DNA of 64,000 bases, taken from positions 462,838-526,837 of the forward strand of contig VZRZ01007863.1 of assembly GCA_013398175.1 (NCBI GenBank), given 5' to 3'. Every line of letters starts with the position of its first letter. Position 1 is the first letter of the stretch. Shown piece by piece: positions 42,301 through 53,210 of the stretch. The position numbers and the translations under genes were made by a program. The stretch comes from Climacteris rufus (Eukaryota > Chordata > Aves > Passeriformes > Climacteridae). The notes beneath the pieces were generated by a model. It was not told where the DNA came from. It saw only the letters and a program-made list of their open reading frames with translations, and made no database searches.

Positions 42301-44596
42301 CACAAGAAACCTCTAAGCTTGGACAGTGTAACTGTGTAATATAAACAGCCATCTCAAGAAAAGGAAAAATAGAAACAGAAAGTTTAAAGCAAAAAGAAAA
42401 CAAAAGTACCCTTGCCTTAAAATACACTGTCATTTATCTCCATATTTAAAATTTTGTGTGTGTGCAGGGCATGTCTTTAGTCAGTGTAAAAATCTAATTA
42501 AATCTTCTCATGGCAGTGATTCAGGGCTGACCCTCTCTTTATTGGAGCATCTCATTAGAATAATAAACCACTCCCTGCTGAGAGCCACTGGCATTGACAG
42601 ACAGGCCAGACACTGGGGCTGCTGATCAGAAAAGGTTCATCAGGCTCATGTTGTCTGCAGGGTCTGCAAGAAATCTTTTATTGGCCCTTCTCTAGCAGCA
42701 CTTTTGAGATGATGTTTGGCAGAGTCTGAACCCTGGCTTGTGACCAAGCACAGTCCCAGGGACAGGAGGATTATTTCATACCACTCAGTCACTTTACAGT
42801 GGACAGTCTATATTTTTTTCTATTTTTTTTTAATTCAATAAAGGACTGTAAATGCATAGAGGCTATCCTTTTTTTTTTCATTTTTTAAAATTTGTATCTA
42901 TTTACTATTAGAAATTATCTGACAATTTGGAATTTCTTTAGTTTGAATAACCAACTTGACATTCCTTAAAGGAATTTGCTCTTTACAAGTTTTGAGCTCG
43001 ATATTCATGAAGTGGATGCACAGAATTAGTGAAACATATCTAGGAACAAAGGTAGGCAGTGTTAATTATCATATTTGTACTTTCCTAGGGAGATCTTCAT
43101 TCCTTGGATTTCACTGGGGCACTTTTCTCTCTCAGTATACCTACATAACAGAATCATATTATTTTTCTGTAGGTTGAGCTTTTCTCCCTGATTGCACCAG
43201 ACATGGTAGTTTTGCAGGGCTTATTCTACTTTGGGTATATTTGGCATTAATGCTAGTTTAGGTTTTATTTTTTAGGGGAGCTGTGCAGGTGATGCCAAGC
43301 AATGCAGGTACAGGACTCCACTTCTGAACTTCTGTATTTCTGCTTGGCTCTAGTCCCATGAAAGACTTTAAGCTCCAGCTCAGAGGCAGCAGCATTTTGA
43401 AAGCCACAGTGAACACAGAGCCTGTCTGATCTCTGCTGGGGCTCCCCAGTGATCCTTGTGCGAGGGGAAATAACAAATGAGGGGGAATCTGATTCCAAGA
43501 ATGGGAAAATGGCCAAAAAAAGGTGCAGTGAACTTCTGCCATCACCTTGCCATGGTGTCTGCACTGTGTTCACCAAGCCCAGCAGTCACAGCCATGAGAA
43601 GCCCTTTCCTTTAAGCAACTTTCTTGTTTAAGGAGAGAGTTTTTCTCAGAGAATTTCCTCAGGGGAATTCGCCCTCCTCCCCCACGCTGACTTTCAGCGG
43701 AAGCCACGCAATTAATTTCCATAAGCCCTATAAAAAAATCCCAGCCTAAGGAACAGCTTGTCATGTTGGAGAAAGAAGTGATGAAAGCATATTTTTTATA
43801 AAATAATGTTTTGAAGGGCTTCTCTCTCCTAAATGTTTGTACTGGGAGTCTTGAGTTTATAAATGCCTAATTGTACTTGTTATCTCCAGTTTTTCTACTG
43901 AAGTGTGAAGATGACCTTGAAGGAGTCTTTTGATAAACCTCTGAGTTTTAAGATAGATTTTTTTTTTATCTCTGTAGTATCACAGGCAGATCGAAGCACT
44001 TGGTCAGAACATAATTCTGAAGAGCTAAAAAGACTAATTATGAAATTCCCTCAAGAAAACTTAAAGTGGGCAACCACAAAAGTTGAAATGGGTAAAACTT
44101 GTGTAATAAATTGCAGTGGGCTGTACAACATTTATATCTCATCTTTTCTGCTTTTTTCTTCACCTTTGCTTCCCTCTTTATTACAGAAGAACAAATTGAT
44201 CTTAAAGGTCCTTAAAGGCTGATATCAAGTATCCTAAGTACCCTTAGAACAAGTGATATTAAGACTTGCCTGTTTTTATGACCATTTATAATTTTAACAA
44301 AGCACTAGATCTCCAGGTGGATGATGTTTTTTGAGTGACTGTTTGAAGTCTATTGATGAGACCTGAAATTTGAGTCTTTGCTTGCCAGTTCTGTGTATTT
44401 TGGCCCTGTGTATGAAATGGTCTGGTCTGCTCTGCTCTCCTGTTTTGATGTATTAGCTATTCCCCAGAGGGTTAGATCCCTAATCCTCCCCTGGAACTTT
44501 TGATGCCTTCACTAAGTTCTGGGACTTGATGTGCCTAAGAGAAGTGATCACTGAGATCTCTTCTGCCAGCAGTGCCTGTCATGATCAAGCACAGGG

Positions 44597-44660
44597 TATA
44601 AAAAGGTCCAACTGGGCACAACATCCTGTCTTTCGTGTTCATCAGTCGCTGCACCCAAAG
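44597..44660 (+). promoter_or_regulatory. TATA box, short leader and splice-donor-like end
   Basis: TATAAAAAGG at 44597-44606 is an excellent TATA box. A transcript starting 25-30 bases downstream (about 44622-44632) would have a short leader ending CACCCAAAG|GTAAAA, a good 5' splice site at 44660/44661. TATA box, roughly 30-nt leader and donor is the layout of compact tissue-specific genes and also of some retroviral LTR promoters. I see no coding exon downstream that fits, nor LTR boundaries. The motifs are seen; promoter function is inference. Confidence 0.3.
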
Positions 44661-47631
44661 GTAAAATCTCTCTGCTTCTCATAAGTATAGAATAAATAAT
44701 AGGTATCATGCATCATCTGTTGCTGTTCATAAAAGAAGATAAGTACTGTAATTTCTGCTCTGTTGAGGGAGAAATAAAGCACAAAGAAAGAGAGTTAGAA
44801 GGCTTTGCTGTTGCAGTAAATCTTCAATGGCAGAGCTGAAAATAACCTTATAAGACTGAATTGTAGCTTGAGGAGGCTGAAGTTGGGAGTGACAGTGTGG
44901 AGTGATGCACAGGGTCAGGATCCCATCAGATGCTCAGTCCACACAGTGGGGCCTTTCCCATTCACTGTCCTTGGGAATCTGGCTGGGCAGGTGGGCTAAA
45001 AACCATCCCAGCCCATGGCATTTCCTAGAAGCAGGACCGAACTTGATGTTTTACTTTGAGGCCTTTGTCAAAGCCCCACGTGGTGTTGACTGAGATCTGC
45101 ATCAGCTCCATCCCCTGTTCCTCACTGCAGGACTCCCTGGGGATGCAGGAGAGGTGGTTCCTCTCACAGCACAGACCCAGCAGCCCCAGGTGAACTCAGA
45201 GGGTGGAGGGGCATTTTGCAGCCCAGGAACACCGTGGGGGACTCCTCTGTGTTGTGTAGTGTGTGCAAACACTTGGTTTTTGTTTTGTTTTGTTTTAAAT
45301 GGCCAGCTGGATCCCTTGGCTTGAGTTTCTCCCAAGGAATTCTGACACAGTTCTGCACGTGTGTAAATTTAGGTTGATGTGTGGGGTACAAGTGGCTTGA
45401 TGAGTTAGGAGTAATTCAAAAACCATCTTTGTAGATGAACACTGATGTAATAATTCTGATTCTGACCCAGGCCCCTGGAAATGACTGCTATTAGCATTTA
45501 TTGTTGGGCTGTGGGACAACATCTAGTTTTGTGTAGAAGTGGAAATGTAAACAATACATATGTGCTGTGGAGTATTGGTTCTGAAATTATTTTACCACTG
45601 ATGCTGCATGGTTAAGAGAGGGCTGGTTTTCCTCTCAAGGTGTGTATAAAGGAGTTAATGCTCTCCATAAAGCACAGACCAGTGCAGGCTCAGGCAGGAT
45701 CCTTGTGATGACTGTAAAGTAGATGCAGGCTTGTTTTGTTAACCAGTTTTCACACATTCTAATATCCATATTCCTCTCATGATTACTGCTGTGAATTAAA
45801 GGCATTTTGAAGAGCATTCCACATAAGTACAAAGAAAGCTATTTCAATACTATAATAAAATAGCTCTGGGAATTGGACTGCAAGGTCTCTATTTGAAACT
45901 TAAGGTTTTCCTTATTAAAGTTACAGTTTTTAAGGTGGTACACTGAAATTCAGTGTTGTGAACAGATGTCTTTCTTCTGTCTTAAAAAACCAAAGTATGC
46001 ACTGACAATGTGTGTTTTCAGAGTGTGTTACAGAGGTGTTTGTTCATATTGAATGTAAATGTGCAGATGTCCAGAGACTGATTCAGCAGCAGGTTTGCAT
46101 TCCAAAGGCTTTCAGCAGGAGAACCTCTGTGCATTTGTGCCATCACTGTCAGCTGAGACCTTTGAGGACATTCCATGCAGGTTTGCACCATGTCACTTAG
46201 CAGTGGACTCACGGTGGCACTGAAGAATTCAGAATTGTATTTGCTGGATAAACAATGCCGTTTAAGTAGCAACATTTTACCATAAACCAATATTTTATTG
46301 TTGTAATAGAATGACCCCAGTGTACAATACTCCTGGCCCATGATGTGTAGTGCCAACAGGAATTGTGCTGGCACACAGTGTGTGCAGCCACACAGGGAGT
46401 TGAATCATGTAACTGGTTTAGATTTAAACTAACTCTTTTTTTTTTTCCCAAGCCAGCTCAGTTGTGAGCTCCAGCTCCTCCAGCACAGCACAGTTGAGGG
46501 GGCTGAATGCTGTGCATGAGGGGATGTGTCAGTGCCTTATGTCACTATTGGTGCTGAAGCCTGAAAATTGTTGAATCACAGCCTCAGGTTTCTAAATGTC
46601 ATTGTAAATCCAACCCTTAAACACCCTGTCTTGGCTTCTGGAGAACTGTCCAAACGATTTCACATGCATCCTTAAGTGCTGTACCAGGTTTGGCCTTTTG
46701 TGAGTGAGAAGTGCAGATGGTGAGTGTTTGATACAGCTCTGTGTGCATATGCTTTTGCAGCAGACCACCCTGTGTTTATATGTAAACACTGCAAGACTAT
46801 TTAGGCACATAACTTAATCTTTTGCATCCACTCAATAATAAAACATAATTCCTCTCTGACCAAAATAACATTCGTAGCAAAGTTGAAAACAAGAGAATTT
46901 GTAAGAATCAGTGAAGTCTGCCTTCTCTCAGGTTGGAGGTGGATCTTTCAGTGAGTTCAGATGTTTGTTGTCTCTCTTCTGCTCTGAAAGGTGGAGTGGA
47001 GCTGGCCACGAATGTTAGCAAATTTGTTCTTAGGACCTTTGTTCAAGGTGTCTTAGCAGATTAGTTCCTTGCAGTCCACACACCCTGACTTCTTCCCACA
47101 CCTGTGGATTCATATTGCCAAGACTGTCCAGTGCTGAAACTGCCTCCTGCTCTTTCTGGGCTTTAGCCCCAAGACTGAAGAACTGTGTACAGCTCAGATT
47201 TGCTCCTTCTGCCCTCACCTCCCTGTAGTTAGAAGTCAGTTATTTGAAAAAGGGAACATTTTTCCTTTTTAATGTGTAAATAAAGATTTTACAGTGGGAA
47301 CAGAGGCATTGCAGGAGTAGCAGAAACCAAGTCAATGTGCAGATGAGAAGGGAAGAGAAGAAACAAGATGAGCCAAGAGGATCTTGGCTGGAATCTTCCA
47401 CCATGAGAAACTTGGAAATTGTGTGAGAAGAGAGAGGAAACTGCTGAAGCAGTTTGTTCAGAAAGGACAAGAGGACGGTGTTAACAACTGTATGAGAAAA
47501 CAGCCTGACAAGGAAACTTATAGCTGGAGGAGAAGTTGCTCAAAACAAGTGAGTTTAGTACTGGAGCCAGGAAACATGAGCATTTTATAGAGGTTCTGCA
47601 GAAGTAAAAAGCAGGAGTCTGCATGAACAAT

Positions 47632-47644
47632 AATAAAAAAAGAA

Positions 47645-47675
<31 letters not shown>
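47632..47675 (+). repeat. A30 tract preceded by AATAAA
   Basis: AATAAA at 47632-47637 is followed after 8 bases by an uninterrupted run of 30 A (47646-47675) and then CAAAAAACC. This is the geometry of a retroposed mRNA 3' end. The 250-300 bp upstream read as unrecognised sequence with only short open frames, so the source cannot be named. A simple A-rich microsatellite is an alternative. Confidence 0.6.
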
Positions 47676-47676
<1 letters not shown>

Positions 47677-48315
47677 AAAAAACCAACCTGTGGAATTTGG
47701 GAAAGCAGGCAGAGACTTCCAGGATTGTGGTGCAGATGTCAGGGATTGTGCCAGCTGTCTAATTTAGTCTTGAGACGTGAAGTTGCTTTCTCAGCGTGAG
47801 CGGTGTTGAATTTCTTTTCACGCTCTTCATTGCCTATCCAAGCAGGAAGTGTCATCTCACCAGAGCTGGCAGAGGTCACTGTTTTAATAACTATTGTTAA
47901 TTGATGCTTCTGAAAAGCCTTCTATCAATTTGAATTTGCTACCTGCAGAGACTTGCCTAGCAGGTAGTTGATTCAAATTACAACTTAAATTCCGTGATGA
48001 ATAAATCACACTTGAACTGTGATTACCTTGTATGTGTTAAAATATACTATTTCTCTAATCAGGCTGCCTGAAAACTATTAAGTCTCTTTATAAAATCTAT
48101 AATCTTTTAAATCCTGCTGCTGCCAAGTTGTATATTGAGTGTTGGTTCTGCAAAAATAGCTTTTCTATAGGGCTTGGAATGAGTGCAGGCAAACGCTCTG
48201 TCCTGATGCCTTCATCAGCCAACCCAACATATGCAGCAGGGCCAGCCCATGCTTCTGAAATATCACACATGTGAAAAGAAATTATTAACTGGGGTGAAAA
48301 TATTAACTGAAAGCC

Positions 48316-48333
48316 AAAAAAAAAAAAAAAAAT
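48316..48333. repeat. A18 homopolymer
   Basis: An uninterrupted run of 18 A in intronic sequence, without a polyadenylation signal at a suitable distance upstream. Confidence 0.9.
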
Positions 48334-51300
48334 CTGTGAGTCAGTAAATCCTGTGGTAGTAAGTGAGAGGATGTGTGGAGAGTTTCCTCTGTTGCTCTCC
48401 AGAATATCATGAATCCAGATTCAACAGAATTGTGGAGTTTATTTTCATCTTATGTGTGGTGTTTTCCACTGAGAGTATAGGAAAGATTTATCCCTTTCAT
48501 ATTACAAATGTGTATTTTTCCCCCCTTCTCTCTTTTTCTCCATCTTCCCAAAATCACATAGCAAAATTTTCTTTCTTCCAAAAGACCTCCCTGGAAAATT
48601 ATTATTAATACCTATGTTTCTAATCTTTAAATTGTTGTATTGAGTGGAAAAAATGAACAGCATGCAAGTGAAACACTGCGTGGGATAAATGCTATTTAAG
48701 TCTTGTCTAAGCTGTTAAACATCACACTAACACTGGATTGCTGGATCTAATCCAGTAAAAATAAAAAAAATTAAAAAGAGAGGTCACATTAGAGAGCGAA
48801 GCCATCTGTCCAGTGTGGAATTGAAAGGCATTTATAATGAATTACATTCCTATATCGCTGTCTTTTGGGGGGCCTTTATGTGAATCAAAGAGATGGTACA
48901 AGACCATTTATCTACAAAAATGGTTCCTGAATTATTTCTACGTTGTCAGCCTGATGTTTTAGCATGAAACTTCTCAGTGAGTGTTTTGCACAGATAATTA
49001 GGCCCTTCTAAACAGTGTTTTCTAACTGGCTTCAAAGGTGTCTTCTGCCTGTTCCAGGCATTGTTTCTGTAATAGGGACTTAAGGATTTATGTGTACACT
49101 TACTGGCAAAATGGCAGAGAGATTTTTCAACGAATATCTTTATTACTGTATTGTAGTGTTGATTTTTTCTGCATGTTCATAACAAGACTTCATTTGGAGT
49201 GTAATAGTTTGAATTCGTTTTGGTCATTGCTAATGTTCACAAAGCAAATTTATTCTGTTTTGACTTCTGTAGTATTATCTGTGTGTAGAAAAAATTACTC
49301 TTTCACATTAAAATAAAAATACTGCTTTATTGTGTTGACAGCTTTTGAGAGCATCTGATCAGACTGGCTGGCTGTGCACATTCAGATGCAAACCCCTAAA
49401 TAATACTATTACCATTTTTTTAAGTGAAGATTTTCTGTGTGAAATATAATTTTAATACCTCCTTTAAAATCATGGACCTGTGTCATGAAGGAAAAAAGAA
49501 AAAAAATGGGAGAGGGAAGTTGGTACAAACCTGCTATTGAAGCTGCTTTAAAAATCTCCCCTCTGACCAGTAAAATTACATTAGGGAAATTGCTTTACTA
49601 TTTGATATAATTTAATGAGGGAAAGTCCTCTTGCTCAAGTCCATTGCTCTTTTCTGACTGGGATTCTGATGGATCTGGATTAGGAAGTGCATATGAATCT
49701 GGATTAGGACACAGGAGCTGATGAAGTTACTTGAAGCTTTTTTGAATAGAATGGAACTAACCCAGGATGTTGCAATGAAAGTGTTAATGTTTTTTGAGAC
49801 CTAGGACAGTACATACTATGAAATTCTGTCTTTAAAGAGTTTAAATTCTGTGCTGTAACGTGGGGATTGTTGGGTACAGTCTTTTGCAGTCTGGCTTCAG
49901 ACCTTTTGGAACAACCTTTGCAACCCAGAGCAGCGATGGGGAGGGAGTTTGTCTACACACTCTATTCAGCCCTCTGTAGGTGGAACAATGCCTGTTCTAG
50001 GACATAAAAATCTCTGCTTGTATTTAATTCTGAGAATTCCATCAATTTATTTTTCTTAAGACGAAAATAGGCCAAATGTTTGAGCAAATCTCTTGTCGTT
50101 TGCTTTTCCCCGCTTTGAGTTATTTCGTCTGGGTTTGTAAATGCTCAAACCAACCAGTGCCCTTTGTATGGAGGAGAAAACTGAGATGTGGAAAGGACGT
50201 CAGAAGTTACAAGTGTTTGTTGGCAAAGTAAAATTAGACTTTTCTCCATCCTCAAGTGCTTTGCTTCCCTGAGACTGGGCAAGAGGTTCTTTAACGTAAA
50301 TAGGAACTATCGTAGTTTTGAGCTAAAACTGGGCAGAGATGTGTAAATTGTGACTCTGCTTATTTTGGCACTAAATTTATATATTTCAGTTCTTCAAAAT
50401 AAGTTCCAGACAGCAGCTTTTTCTCTGACCCTCTTTCCAGACAGCCTCAAGAGTGTACTTTATCTCATCTTTATCATGTGTTCCTCAGTTTTCTCTGAAG
50501 TCATCACCAGTTACACTTTTACATTACTTCGCTGCATCTGATTTATCTTGTCCGTCCCTTCACAAGATGTTTTACCAGATGTCCTCTCTGAAGGGCAAAT
50601 CTGTAGAAGAATTTTGCCTTAAATTAAGTTGTTTGGCATTTTATATTTGAGGCCACCATGTAGTCAGGCTAATTGAGTAATTATACATGCATCTTTGAAG
50701 AATTTTTCTGTTGAGTGCTCAGGAAAGCCTGGTGTCTACTTGAAAAAAGTCATAGGAGCACAAACTAAAGTTCCATACATCAGTGCTCTTTTATCCTATT
50801 GGTTTTGGATCTTCTCTGACATCCCATTGACTGAGAAGAGAAGGAAAAGGCTCCCTGTGTGGATGGTCCTGATAGAGTTGCCAAAACAAAGCACCTCATT
50901 TCCCAGAGCACGTGGTTGTAATTTTCCTGCTTCTGTCAACAGATCTGTGAAAAGTGGTACAAAGTTAACAGGCATCTAAACCCAAAAAGTCATAGCAACT
51001 CACCTTTAAGTGCTTTCAGAGGGTGGTTAATACAAATTAGAAGATTTCTGCTTTGCTGTGTGATTTCATTCAAAGGGAAGACTTCACAACTCCCTGTGGG
51101 TTCCCTGTCCTGCCTTCCACTGCTCAGGTAGTACAGGGGGACAGCTGGGTCTGAGTCAGGTTTGAAGCCTCGTGGTCGAGGCAAGTTTTACATTTAAAAA
51201 TAATCATATCTAAGAAAGACTTTGGAGAATTGATTACCTCCAGCCAGCCTGGATCCCATTTTCAAAGGCTGAGTGTACATGTCTGCTGGGATTTTCAGGA

Positions 51301-52990
51301 GGACGTAAGCAGATTAAATGCCCAAGTAGAGCTGTTGTTCACATGATTTAAAATTACTTGAATTTTCCTTTCTTAATGCATTGGCTATGTCAGTCTTGTT
51401 TTATGCAATTTCTTACTGTGTTTGTTTTTAACTTCTTATTGCCTAAAGCTTGGCAAATTGGAAAACTTAAGCTATGCAAAAATCTGCATCACAACATGTT
51501 CAGAGCCACAGAATCTCTTCTGGCCTGTACCACAGCCAGTCATCCCTGGTCACCACAAGCAAGAGATTAATTTATTTGCAGAGCCTGGAGTAATGGCATT
51601 TATAAAAGAGTATAAACTCTCCTGCTGTACAAAGTAAGTCTGGGATTCAGCAGTGTTTGAAATGAGTTGGGTTGGTGCCGTCCATGTGTAGCTTATTCCT
51701 CCTGGAGCAGTGTCTCATGTGCCTCCTCTTTCCTGGTGCTAAGGAAGTTCTTGGCTTAAGGATGTTTTGGCTTTGCTTATCAGCAGCAAGTGTTAATGAG
51801 TCATTGCAGTGAATGAGGGAACTTTTCTTCTGCACAATGAGAAGTGTGGATTAAGGTTTTTGTGCAAAATTGTCATAATTCATTTCATTCTTTAGTTACT
51901 TTTAAAAGCTGACTTTACCAGCTGAGTAGGTGTAGCTTTCCTGATTTGATTTTATTTTTTCTGATTGTTTTAATCCTTTGCAAAATAGCAATTGGAGCAT
52001 GACACCTCATTGTTGTTCAAGGGGGTTTAGCACTAATGTTAGAACTGAATTACTTTGAAGAGCAAGAATTCAACATTTTGTGCCTTTGTTGAAGTAGATT
52101 AAACTGAAATAATTAACTTGTTTCTACTTTTAGTGTTAATCTAACTCAGGCAGACATATGTACTTTTTCAGAGTACCTATGTGGATTAGCATGAAAACAG
52201 TTTTATAGATTAATTCATTCATGGGTCTGATCAAGTTGCAAAATTTGTAAATGGGGACAGATCAGTGCACAGGTGATACAGACTGCCCTCTAAACTCTGC
52301 TAAAGCAAATATTTGGATTTTAATATGTCCAGAGGAGTGGCTGAAGGATGGGAGGCATGTCCATGGGATGGGGTGTTGTGTCCTGGGAAACAAGGTCTCT
52401 GTAAGGACATTTTCAGTGTTAATGGATGTCAGCTCTTAATTTGATCCCAGGTAACAAGACAACTGTCTGCCAGCTCACCTTGGCCTGCAGGAACAGAGGG
52501 ATTATACCCAGCAGAAAGGATGTTATTTTGCCTTTGTGTATGATTGCTCCAGAGAAACTTCTGGAATTTACCTGCCAATTTCAGAGTCACCAGTGCATGA
52601 AATAAATTGGAAAGATTCAGGAAAAAAAAAAAACCACCCCCAAGAATAGTCCGAAGACTTTGATAAAACCTTTATCTGTTTAGTTTATCAAAGAGAGAGT
52701 AAGGACATGACAGCCTGTGAATTCCTACACTGGAAGAGTAATTTTAATCATGTGTCCTTCAACCCCCTTGGGGAGAAGGTATAGAAATACAATGGCAGGA
52801 GTTTGAGGCTGACAGATTTGGACTAAGAATTGAGTGCATGTTTTTAAGGGCAGAGTAATTGATTTTTCAAAACACCTTGCATAGGGCTTTGTTTTGTTTC
52901 CTCTTTTTGAATTATTGCTTGCATGTGCTTTTGAAGAATATGCAGGTATCAGAGAGAAATTGATTCAGGAAAGTCCCCTGAACAGGTTGA

Positions 52991-53055
52991 AAAAGGGTAA
53001 TTTTTAAAAGGGTAATTGTTAAAAAGGATAAATGTTGTTAAAGAGGGTAGTTTTT
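52991..53055 (+). repeat. Degenerate tandem repeat before the exon at 53117
   Basis: Four imperfect units of 15-19 bp: AAAAGGGTAATTTTT, AAAAGGGTAATTGTT, AAAAAGGATAAATGTTGTT and AAAGAGGGTAGTTTTT. The array ends 61 bases before the splice acceptor, so it overlaps or flanks the expected branch-point region of this exon. Confidence 0.75.
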
Positions 53056-53116
53056 ATAATGTGAATGTGTGAGAGAGAGCCCCTGTGTCAATGCTGCTGG
53101 TTTGGTTTGGTTGTAG

Positions 53117-53210
53117 ATACGTTGATGATGTGATCAGTCGGATTGACAGGATGTTCCCTGAAATGTCTATCCAGCTATCCAGGCCCAATGGAACCTCTGC
53201 AATGCTTCTG
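53117..53210 (+). CDS. MED27: MED27 internal exon (about residues 160-191)
   Basis: The 94-bp exon supplies the last base of the split Gln codon and then 31 residues, beginning YVDDVISRIDRMFPEM and ending NGTSAMLL, in phase 0 at the donor CTG|GTAAGT. I recognise it as the segment directly following the exon at 28900-29030 in vertebrate MED27, and the join is in frame. Compared with my recollection of human MED27, the only visible change is Gln for His in the short motif SIxLSRPNG. The acceptor GGTTTGGTTTGGTTGTAG has a G-interrupted polypyrimidine tract and looks weaker than the donor. The next coding segment (beginning VTLGKVLKV in human) was looked for downstream and not found, so it should lie beyond the window. 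Probably exon 4 of 8. Confidence 0.97.

Larger units (their letters stand above)
29031..53116 (+). other. MED27: MED27 intron between the two exons (complete)
   Basis: A complete GT-AG intron of 24,086 bp. It begins GTAAGTAATG and ends GGTTTGGTTGTAG. It contains a potential hairpin 105 bp after the donor, CR1 fragments at 34.06 kb (+) and 36.2 kb (-), a TATA/leader/donor module at 44.6 kb, poly(A) tracts at 47.65 and 48.32 kb, and a degenerate tandem repeat just before the acceptor. Open frames of about 167 codons at 32.2-32.7 kb (-) and 35.0-35.5 kb (+) match nothing I know and are treated as chance. I see nothing definable in the remaining sequence. Confidence 0.9.

Noticed and set aside
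43978..44091. Exon-like stretch on + between a T-rich AG and a GTAAAA donor, with an open frame reading SQADRSTWSEHN and on.
   Set aside because: Inserted after the upstream MED27 exon (which ends two bases into a codon), either acceptor choice meets a stop within the segment. The peptide resembles no MED27 part and only faintly a Myb/SANT helix. Left as chance unless RNA-seq shows a junction.
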